This document shows, one piece after another, positions 12,205-22,400 of a DNA stretch of 64,000 bases. This stretch comes from Phocoena phocoena. Its lineage: Eukaryota > Chordata > Mammalia > Artiodactyla > Phocoenidae. Location of the stretch: NCBI RefSeq assembly GCF_963924675.1, contig NC_089236.1:63263306-63327305 (forward strand). Reading direction: 5' to 3'. The stretch's first letter is position 1. The number at the start of each line of letters is the position of its first letter. Made by a program: the position numbers and the translations under genes. Below the pieces are notes generated by a model. The model had not been told where the DNA came from. It made no database searches and saw only the letters and a program-made list of their open reading frames with translations.

Positions 12205-12317
12205 AAGAATAGATATATGTGTATATGTATAACTGAATCACGTTGCTGTATACCTGAAACTACACAGCATTGTTAATCAACTCTACTGCAATAGAAAATA
12301 AAAAGTTAAAACAAAAA
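12205..12317 (+). mobile_element. L1 3'-end stub
   Basis: Bases 12208-12317 contain ATGTATAACTGAATCACGTT, GCTGTATACCTGAAACTACA, CAACTCTACTGCAATAGAAA and an A-rich tail. This is the terminal 3' UTR of cetartiodactyl L1 elements (consensus style: ATAACTGATTCACTTTGCTG, CTGAAACTAACACAACATTG). Severely 5' truncated, as is common for L1 retrotransposition. Confidence 0.75.
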
Positions 12318-14001
12318 AGAGATGCCAATGATGAATGTTCTTACCTGAATTATCCTATAATGACTGAGCCTGGCAGGTTCTTAGAGCTTGAGTTTTTCCT
12401 CTTAAAAGGAACTTGTGGTCTCAACAGATTTTTCAGTTTTGGGGCCCTCCCTTGGCTTGGGCAAAGCATTCCTCACTGGCTTGGTGATTCACTGCCTCTG
12501 CAACTCTGCTTCAGAAATTCAACAGTGTCTCAGGTCACATCACCCCTCTCAGTAGCCCATTTGGGGAGGCTCCCATGTAATTTTCATGCTTTCACTTGTG
12601 GGACCCAAATCTTTTGGATGGGAGACGGTCGTGCCGTCCTAGACTCAAACGCTGGAAAACAAGCCAAATCCATTGCAACAGCAACTGCATTCTGGGATGC
12701 AGCTAGAGCAACTAACCTGCTTATTCCTCTCCCTCTAGATTTCCATACATGAATCAATCTTACCTACCTACTAAGGCTAGAGATCATGTCAAGTTTTCTT
12801 TGGAATACCCAGTTGAAGTCTAACTGAAATTAGAAATAAGAGCTAGCTCTTGGCCACTCTTGCACATTGGTGGGTAGGAGGGTGCAGCTCTCCCCAGAAA
12901 CTCTCTTCAGAGACTCTCCCAAATCTCAACAATTCAATGTGGATGAGTTTTCTAAATGACTTCTAAGCCCCTTCTTGGAAACTGTGCAATGTGGCTTATC
13001 TAACTCTCTTTGGAATGTAGTATCTACTCTGTTCATTCCGAAGTTGAAAATGAGACAGGAAGAATCCTGTTTTAACCCTCTGTAACACTAGTGTACTGTC
13101 ATTACTGCACATTACAGCACTGTTTTACGTGCTGTTAGTTCTCTAAGTCTTCAGTAGGCCCTGCTCATCCAAGCAAGTCTCTGGGAGCACCCTCTGCTAA
13201 GGCCTGGGCTCCTTGCCTGGCATTCTGTGCCACCACATCCGGAACCAGAGCCTCTGCTGCTTTGCCATTCCTCTTGCCTTGTCTCCAACTCCCCACTGAA
13301 TTTCCAAGTTTAAAAACATCTGCACATAAGCCATAGGAAATTAGTGTGATGGGTTGGGCCACTTTAGGAAACCATGATTTAGTTCCTTTCTTTTTCTTCG
13401 CATCTGTTTATAGCATTCTTATGTTTTCTTGGTAGAAAATCTATTACATAACATCCATCTTCATTCCTACCTTATTACTTGATTTAATTAATATGAGACT
13501 TTAAAACCAGCTTTCTTGAGATCAGATGTTCTTTGCTTAAAGACATATTTATTTGAATTAAAAGCTAAACGTTTAATCCTTAGAACTTAAATTTCAGTTG
13601 TCAAAGTAGTTGAAATAACAAAAATTACTGGGAACTATCTGAATGTTCCAAAACTGATCTCAATTCTTATGTAATATTATTTGTGTAACAAAATGACCAT
13701 CAGAATATTACAGCAACATGGTAAATACCTTCATATTTAAAACGTAAAAGTAATTAAATGATGTATTAAAGTAACAATTCTACGATACACTATTAAATGA
13801 AAAAATAGGTGAGTGGGTAATGAATACCAGTTATCTTTTTGTCAGAATTGTTTTCTTGTTTAGTCTTCTATTTTCTAATTTTGTTAACATCATATACAAT
13901 GAGAATGAAAAATGATTTAGAATCATGTAATCTTTCCAATCAGTATCTCACATACTGCATAGGTAATTGAAAGCTTAAATGCTTTGGAGACCAAACTCTG
14001 C
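12318..14001. other. Unassigned DNA, locally GC-richer
   Basis: The GC-richer parts lie at 12,380-12,760 and 13,150-13,370. An open frame of 160 codons (12,270-12,752) begins inside the L1 stub and continues into this interval. It has no recognisable domain, and its start lies in repeat DNA, so I do not call a gene. The interval may hide an old LTR or DNA element I could not name. Confidence 0.35.
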
Positions 14002-14027
14002 AAAAAAAAAAAAAAAAAAAAAAAAAA
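14002..14027. repeat. Poly(A) tract, 26 A
   Basis: Uninterrupted run of 26 A preceded by CAAACTCTGC. No SINE or LINE body is recognisable upstream, so it may be the tail of a very short insertion or a slippage-expanded A-run. Confidence 0.9.
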
Positions 14028-17000
14028 CCTACGGTGTAATAAGGAATTTAGTATTATATAGTAAATATGGACATTGGTTAGTCATTGGTAAGGTGAATGG
14101 GTCATTGTCTCTAAATATATTAAAAACATATTTTCACCTAAATGGGACAAAAAAAATCTCTGCAGAGTATGCATTACTCATCTAAATGAGAAGGATGTAA
14201 AATTGATGATTCCTGCTAGCTTTAAAGAATTGATTAAGGGAGATAATGTTTAATTACCACTAATTATATCAGTGAGCAGAATGATGTACAGGTCAATGGA
14301 AAAACTTCACTACATTCATATTAAAAAGACATTAATTCATGACATTAAACATTTGATAATAAAGTACTTTATGTAAATATTGAAAAAGACTCGTTAAATT
14401 TTAATAAAGGTTTGGACAACGAAAGGAAGCTGATATTTAACTTTCACCCCTTTGTAGAATTTCATTCCCCAGAGATAATGGAAAATGACTCATCAGATAA
14501 AGAAGTAAAAATTCCCCAGTCTTCCTCAGAAAAGCTGTTATATGCTCCTTTGAAAACTACAACTTTGGATATTCATTTCATTTAGCAAGTCAAAAAACAT
14601 TATTTGAACATAACTGTGTCCTGTGGCTTTCCATTGGTGACTATAAATGTCTAATATGTATAAAATCATTGTGCAGAAAGACACGTTGGAACTTAACACA
14701 CCCATATTTATGTAAGACTAAATGATTTCCAGAGGAAAAAAATCAAACTTTTCTAATACAGTATTTTTCAGTGTATACGTTGCTCAAATATTGTCTTCTT
14801 CCTGAAGCTATTTAACAACATTTAACAAATTTCTGTAAAAGCAAAGGGAAGCTTCAATGCAACTTAATGAAAGTATAAAATTACCAATTTTAAATAGGAA
14901 ATGGGAAGAGATTATGGAAGGCAATTCTAAATGAATAAATGATATATCAATGGTAGCCAATAAGCTAATAAAGAGACATAAGAAAATTTATGGATTTTTG
15001 AGAAATGGTCGTAATACTTTACAATATTGTCTGTATGTCTACATTTTTTTTAATTAAAAATTTTTTCACCCCACAATTAGCAAATGGGTTCCATATTAGT
15101 TCAACTGGAAATTTTCTTCCTAGAGTTGCCTTTCCGTACATATACTTTTAATCAAAAGAGAAAACGTAATTTAAAAGAGAAACTTATTCACTGGTGAAAG
15201 GAAACCAAAGGAGTAAGGCAATCAAAGACAATACTTTTATCATCCCTTTTGTGTAGGGTATGGTAAAGTTACTGATTCAGATGGGGGATTTGGAAGGGAA
15301 ATAATAACGGTTAGATGGAAAATCCCTCTAACCAGTCAAATGCGATTGTGAACACATTATAAAAGGAAAACAGCATATGATCAAATATTACATAAAACAT
15401 TAGACAACATAGTGTATATATCAAGTAAAGTTGTGCGTGTGCAAGCACACATCCTCATGAGACATTTATTGTTGCAGTGTTGTAAATGGTGTAGAGATGT
15501 GTGTGTGTATATATATATACACACACACAAATAAAAGTACCTCTTGAGGCTTTACTGTATGTACAGTATTTGTAGTCAGGTATTTCCCAAATTTATAGTT
15601 TTTAATACAATAAACATAACAAGGAGTAAGGAAAGAAAAATGCTTGCCTATCTTTCAGGGGAGGAGAAGCAGAACTTCCCTGCCCTTTTCCTTCCACTGC
15701 CTTTTTTTCTTTAGGTCCTTCTGCTGCCATGGAGCATGGAGATGCTTTATAGCATTTGATTTATATTTGGTTTCTAGTGTTTCACAAGTGCATTAGAACT
15801 AGAACTGGAGCCAGAATCTTATTAGTGGAGATGCTCTGCAGTGAAATGTCAACACGGGGCATTTGTGTTTTACTTTTACTGCTTTAATGGATACTGCATT
15901 TTGTGACAGCATGATCTATTTGTGAATAATGTGACATTTGGGGGAAGTTTTAAAATTGATCTTTATTCAATTGATATTAATGTTGGGTTAAGACCTGATG
16001 TAATAAAGAAAATAGATGTGTCATTCTCTATCTGTCTTTTAGAGGGAAGGAGTTTGGGCCAGGAGGCCAACAAAGTTGGGAAGGAGCTTCCTATTAGCAT
16101 TAATGCCATGTGTTTTACCTCATCTATTTTTCAGAGTATACTTAACATGATCATTTGAACAGAATGACTGGCAGATAACAGTCAAATACAGCTTAGGCAG
16201 TAGCAAGTCATAGACTGAGAAAAAACACCTTAGGGGGAAGGAACTAGGGTCCATTACCTTACAAATGATCACAATGTGTATTTCATTCAAACATGTTTCA
16301 CACGGTGTACAACCTTAAGTTAATGGAATAATGTAAGTATGCTTTCTACAGAACCTCAGGGGGAAAAATGGGCTAAACAGAGAATTAGTCCGTATCATCC
16401 CTTTCTCATGTGCTCATTAGTATATCTTGAGTATACTAAGCCCTGGATAAAGCTATTGTCTTATCCCAGGATTCCTGTCCTACCACTTCCATCCTGTCCA
16501 GCTATCAGTGGGGGACCCAATATATTATACCTTAGCATAAAGATGCACTACCTGGGTTTGAACTTTTTATCTGAGAGTAGCCACTTTAACTTATTATGAA
16601 GGAATTTAAGGTCTCTCTCCATTGTACAGAAAAATGAAAATAAGAGACAGGATTAGAGACGTAAAACAGAATACAAGGAAACAAACTTACGAAAGTCCTG
16701 TGAGATAAGTTAACCCTTGGATATTGTTTAAAACATTTACATACTAACACAGAAATACAAGCTCTTTGCAGCACAGAGGATGCATTCTTAAGTTGCACCA
16801 ACACACTTTACACTCACAGTACAGACTTGCTTCCTGTCATTCAGCTGGGAAGGTCAACTTAACATCATAAGGCATAAGTTCTTTCCTTCATTCTCTCCAA
16901 CACAGTATTTCTTTGTACCATTTTTCCTCTCATTTTGTATTTGAGAATAAGAAAAATGGTGTTTCCAAGGAATATTCCCTTCTTAGATCAATTCTTTTTG

Positions 17001-17029
17001 TTTCCTGTCTTCCATGAAGTATAACATTT
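14028..17029. other. Unassigned AT-rich DNA with a GT/AT/AC palindrome
   Basis: About 3 kb without a recognised repeat family or exon. Contains a perfect 32-base palindrome at 15498-15529 made of GT, AT and AC dinucleotides. The open frames at 15922-16158 and 16339-16599 have no domain signature. Confidence 0.4.
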
Positions 17030-17160
17030 AGAGGATGGAAAGTAGGGAATTCATCTTTGAAGTCAGATAATACTTCAAATGCTAGCTGTGTTATATTGGA
17101 TGTTATGGAATCTCCTCATTCATACACGGGGATGAAGGTCTTATCACATAGTGATAAATC
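17030..17160 (+). repeat. Possible decayed MIR
   Basis: The order TTTGAAGTCAGATAATACTT, CAAATGCTAGCTGTGTTATA and AATCTCCTCATTCATACACG weakly follows the MIR core (GGAGTCAGACAGACC, CTAGCTGTGTGACC, CCTCATCTGTAAA). Low-confidence assignment. Confidence 0.3.
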
Positions 17161-17984
17161 TTTACCGTGTATCTTAAGGGATACTTTCTAGCTTAGGTTC
17201 ATCTAAAAAAAGGTTTTCCTCTATTTTCTGCCAAATGACTTACAAAAATGTTAAAGAGGACAACCAATGATTTAGTTAAATGGCTAGTAGCTGAATTTGT
17301 CTTTGGGTGTTGAAAATATCCATTCATTAATTAGGGCCAATTATTTGATTTGTTGGGATAATATTTAAATGCACTATCAACCATATAACCTTTTCTAGCA
17401 TATTTAATAACTAATACTCTAATAAGCCTGTTTTCTAAGTTTCTTACAGAAATAGATGTATCTTTCCTACTATGTTCTGTTTTGTATACTAATATAACCT
17501 TCAAATGATCAGTTTAGTTCAGAGAAAACATATACTATTAACAAGAAAAATAATAAAATGAAATATTTGGCATAACAGAATGGCTATAGAATTAATTTTT
17601 AAAGATTATATATTATGTACTGTTATAAACTAACTTTCATGAGATAACCCAAAGGCAACAAGATAGAGCTCTGAAAGAGGTAAAACATAGAGATGAGCCC
17701 AGCATTTGATACAGTATTTTACCTCAAGGTCTTTGCCAGTGACTGTGGATTAGCTGCATAGAAGCCAAGGAGAATAGGGTAAAAATTAAGAATGGGATCT
17801 CAGAGACTGAGAAGCTAAGCAGAGTTTTAAAGTTCTTCATGGTTGTGAGGGACACAAATTAGACACAGATGTAGGATCGGTAGAGCGTTAGACCCTGGAA
17901 GTAATAATCTACATTATCCAGAGAGACCTGCTTTCATAAAGAACCATTTTACTTAATGACAGGTTGGATGAGGGTCAATTGCCC
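17161..17984. other. Unassigned AT-rich DNA
   Basis: No repeat, RNA gene or coding frame that I can support. Confidence 0.4.
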
Positions 17985-18215
17985 CACCCTAACTGTGGCA
18001 GACACACTCTAAGCTGCCTCGCTGGTGCTCGTCTTTGTGTAATCTTCTCCCTTTGAAGGTAGACAGGACCTGTGACTTGCTTCAAACAAAGTGGTGACAG
18101 CGATGTAATGTCACCCCTATGACTATGCTGTGTTACATAAGAATCCATCTTGACAGCCTACCCACCCCAGGGCATCTCCGCACTGGTTTCAGGGAGGAAG
18201 CGAGCATGTTGGTTA
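17985..18215 (+). mobile_element. MLT1-like LTR fragment (ERVL-MaLR)
   Basis: The blocks TGTGTAATCTTCTCCCTTTG, GACAGGACCTGTGACTTGCT, TCAAACAAAGTGGTGACAGC, TGATGTCACCCC-like and ACATAAGAATCCATCTTGAC follow the 5' half of an old mammalian MaLR-type LTR. It resembles the reverse complement of the element at 34,768-35,278. Non-coding relic; boundaries and subfamily uncertain. Confidence 0.6.
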
Positions 18216-18654
18216 GAAATTGCAGGTGGCCTTTAAGAGTTGGGCACAGTGCCTAGGTTCACCACATCCTTCAGATGCCCTGTTGCCCTCCTCAGTTTTC
18301 CCCCATACACCTGAAGATAACCCACGGTTCTGTGATTGCTGTTGGTTTTCCCCATCTCACTTCCAGTTTGTTTTTTGGAGGGGAATACCTTCACACCTAA
18401 TTACCTAATTTTTTTGTAAATGTTTCTCTGGTTCTTTGGGTTTGCTCTTGAGCATGGCTGTACACACACACTACAACCAAACATATACAATACCACAAAA
18501 TAATGTCAAATTCTCAAGGATAGGACATATTATATGAATACGGCATAAATAAGGTAGAAATTGGTAACAAAAAGTAGGAAAAATATTTATCTTCTAATTG
18601 TATAAGTTCTCATTATATAAGTTAACTTATATAATTCTAATTATCCTGTAGGTT
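18216..18654. other. Unassigned DNA with a 24-base palindrome
   Basis: No repeat family was recognised. A perfect 24-base palindrome centred on GTTAAC lies at 18612-18635. The 62-codon open frame at 18220-18408 has no motif. Confidence 0.4.
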
Positions 18655-19265
18655 AAATGAGAAATCAAAGAAAATTAAACAATATTTTGAATTGAACGAC
18701 AATAAGAACATGTGGGACACAGCTATAGCTGTGCTCAGGGGAAAGTGTGTAGCTTTAAATGCATACACTAATGAAGAAGAAAGGTTAGGAATCAATCTGC
18801 ACCTAGAAAAGCTTTAGAATACCTGCAAATGCAAAAAAGCAAGTAAAAAAATAAAAGCAGAAATTTATAAAACAGAAGTATGTTCAATTGAAAGAGAAAA
18901 TAATTGCTTCTTTGTGGGAAGAATAAAACTGAGCCCCTGACAAGAATTAATGAGAGACAGAAGGTACAAATTATTAATATCATGAGAAAAATGAGACATT
19001 ATTGTATATTTTATATTTGCCCATAAGTGAACCACATGACTCCATTTTTGCCAATAGATTTGAAAACTTTGAAGTGAACAAATGCCTAGAAAAATTCAAC
19101 ATAGCAAACTTAGAATAGTATAACTGAATAGTCTACATTCTGTTATTGAAATTGAATTGGTAATAAAAAAAAAAAATATCCCCACAGAGAAGACTACAGG
19201 CTTAGCAGCTTCAATAATGAAGTCTTCCAAATACTTATGGGAGAAGTAACACTGAGGACAGTTCT
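18655..19265 (+). mobile_element. Decayed L1 ORF2 fragment, sense strand
   Basis: Translated piecemeal it shows the L1 ORF2 endonuclease-RT linker: FELNDN, MWDTA then AVLRGK, and VALNAYT. These are followed downstream by degraded fragments (RINERQK-like, then a FENFEVNKCLEKFN-like block). Stops and frameshifts throughout. A CHR SINE sits immediately downstream. It is much more diverged than the 37-41 kb L1, so it is an older copy. Right limit uncertain; it may resume past the SINE at about 19,495. Confidence 0.7.
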
Positions 19266-19296
19266 TTAAGGAGATAGGACAAAAAAGGAAATTTTC

Positions 19297-19485
19297 GGGC
19301 TTTCCTGATGGTGCAGTGGTTGAGAGTCCGCCTGCCTATGCAGGGGACGCGGGTTTGTGCCCCGGTCCGGGAAGATCCCACATACCGCGGAGCAGCTGGG
19401 CCCGTGAGCCATGGCCGCTGAGCCTGCGCGTCCGGAGCCTGTGCTCCACAGCAGTGAGAGGCCTGCGCACCGCAAAAAAAAAAAA
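19297..19485 (+). mobile_element. CHR-type tRNA-derived SINE
   Basis: Starts with the GGGCTTTCCTGATGGTGCAG head, then TTGAGAGTCCGCCTGCC, box-B-like GGTTTGTGCCCCGG, GGAAGATCCCACATACCGCG, and a 3' end GCGCACCGC followed by 12-13 A. Flanks show an imperfect target duplication around GGAAATTTTC / GAAAATTTCC. The strand is sense. The open frames overlapping it are artefacts of the SINE sequence. Confidence 0.93.
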
Positions 19486-19494
19486 GAAAATTTC

Positions 19495-22400
19495 CAACTT
19501 AAAAAATAAGAACAGCATAAACTTAACACTAGAAGTTAACATGTTACATAATAGTTAAAATTCAAAAGTTTCCTATTGAAATCAGGAACAAACTAAGGCA
19601 GACCACCATGTCTTCCTTGATCTTGTGTCAGCTACAGTTTCAAAATTTGCTCACTTTTCTGTATGAATATGATATTTCAATTTGAAAAGTTAAAAATATG
19701 GTTCATGTCACTTTCAGCCTTAGACACCCTGTGCCTAGCAATATTTCTGTCCTTAAGACTGAATTAGTCGGCAAATTATGTGGGTGAGGTGAAAAAACCA
19801 AATGCTTTGGACCTTCCTCTCATATTTTAGATACCATATTTAAACCCCTTTAACTCTTAGAAGTAACTGATCATTGTATAAGCTAATGAGAGATAACTTT
19901 CCCCAAAGTAGTTGGGGACTACCATGCATAAAATATCTTTGGGTATGTGTCTTTTTCCAGTCTTGCTAGCAGAAAGCATGTACTTTTAACATCAGCGTAT
20001 GAACACTTGGAACATACTGCTTTTAGAAAAAATTACCCTCTTGATATTTTTCTATCAAATCTGTTCATGATATCAGCATTATCTGCTGTCTATAATAATG
20101 GTACAGACATAATTAGTTTGATATTCATTTCATCTAAGGCCACTGAAGAGGTGTTAGATGACCAAACCAATGCAATTTGTCAGGATCCTATTGCTAAGCT
20201 ATTCTTAGAGTAAGTGGTCTCTGGTAAGGGTGGGGTGGAGAACAAAGGAATATTTTGATTGAATTGATGTTGCCTCAGTTCCACCTCAAGACAATTCTAT
20301 CACCAGTTAGCCCATGGGAAGAAATTTTTAGGTTTGCTCTATTTGGTGGATATTTGAATGGTAATAGAAATTCTATTGCCAGAAAATGATTTCTCTTTGG
20401 CAGTGAACCAATCTGTTATCTATGTTTCTTACTTGTAATTCCTCAGAAAGTGTATACAGTTCAGTGCCTTTTATACTTGTTATAATTCCTTTAATAGAGA
20501 GCCAACATTTTCACATAATCCAGATCTATTTGTTCCTCAGTGGTTACTGAATAGTTATCTATTTCCAGTTTGCTTATTAATTTTATTTTAGTTCCAAAAC
20601 ACATCCATATGTTCTGATAACGCATTTGCACACATACAAACCAGGGTCAAAAAGACATCCAATTCTGGAGACGTGATTATTTTGAAATAAATATGCCTTA
20701 ACAGAGGATTTGTTCCACTTAGGGTTGTATTTTAATAGGTTGCTGAACATTTTGGTAGTAGATGTTAACATTACACTTACCCAAACTTACGTATGGGGTA
20801 ACAACCCATCCTTTGTAGACTGCTTTTAGATAAATAGCAAAAATAAGTTGAGACTAATGACTGTTTTAAGTCTTTTTGGTTGGGGAAATATGCTTCTTAC
20901 AGTAAAAATAAGAAATGTTAAGAAATTTTATTTGATACACATGTTTATTCAATCATTCTTCTCATTCGCCCAATGCTTTCAGTAATAGACATGGTAACGA
21001 GTATCCATATAAACAAGAGACTAGATTTTCATCTCTCCCTTTTCAATCTAGATATTAGCCCTACTAAGAGTAATATTAAAAGTCAGTTTACCAAAAGATA
21101 GCACTAATTAACAAAAAGAATGCAGGAAATTCCTTATGTTGAAACTATAGATTTTTCATATTGCTGTAAACAGTTACAACAAATTGGTCAACTAGAATTA
21201 CTGAGTAACCGGTACCTCATTAAATTTAACAATCATATTTCTGAAAATCTATAATTTGGACACAGGAAAACCTGTCAAAAATTGCCCATTTTAAACTTAT
21301 AAGTGCCTTCGGAAAGTTTTACAAAAATAACAAATATCAGCGATCACAGGGCAGAGGTAAATCCTGTATATGTACCACCTATCAGATATGTGTTTACTGA
21401 TATGTATTTACCCTGTATTTATTTACATATTACAATAAAGATATGTATTTACCCTGTATTCTCACACAGCACAAAATTTCTGATACCTCCCAACTTGTGT
21501 TTTCAACACACGGAAAGTTTTTCTTCAAGACTAGTAGATCTCAGGCTCTTGTGTTTGTTCAAATTATCTCTGGGCTTGAGAAATATACAAGCTGTGCTCT
21601 CTGAAGTAGTCTGGGTCTGAAGCAAGAATCTCAGAAATAAACTAGTAGATGCTATGGGCTGAATGATGAGAAACAGTGTACTTGTCCAGTTATCATTCTG
21701 CTAAATATAACTGGAAATTATTTTATTACTGCCTATTTGAAAATTACACTTAAGGTTAATTTTTCCAATATCTTACCTTACAATTTACAAAAGTATCTTT
21801 TCCTATTAATCACACTAGTAAAATTATATTTTTTCCTCATTAATTTACCGAGGCTCCTTTGGCAAAAATCATTTGAATTATACATCAGTGAGTCTCTTGC
21901 ACTGATTTATACATCCTTTCATGATTACCACACTCCTGATTACTGTAGCTTTACAGAAAGTCTGAAATCAGGAAGTATGAGTCCACCAACTTCGGTCTTC
22001 TGGGTTTTCTTTCACCCAGACTTTGGATGTGGCTAGGTACTTTGCACTTTCATGTAAGTCCTAGAATTATCTCAATTTTTACAGAAAGAAAGCGTTCTAG
22101 GATGTGAATTGCACTGATTTTATAGACCAATTTGGGGAGAAATCTTAACAACATTGATGCTTACATTCCACGAACATAGTATATCTTTCCTTTTATTTCA
22201 AACTTCTAAAAAAATGGCACTTTTTTTTCTTTGTAGCTCTCAATTGACAGCATTTTTATGCCTTTTTTGTTTTGGTAACTTTGTTCAAAATGGCTCTCAA
22301 TTGTAGTGCTGAAAACTGCCCACTGTTCCTATGTACAAGAAGGCTCTGATATACCTTATGGTGAAAAATGTGTGTGTTTGATAAGCTTTATTCAAGCTTG

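Noticed and set aside
19266..19558. Three overlapping open frames of 68-87 codons on both strands
   Set aside because: All fall within a CHR SINE. GC-rich SINE bodies give spurious frames; the same peptide strings recur in the SINEs at 42.5, 43.1, 44.0 and 52.8 kb.
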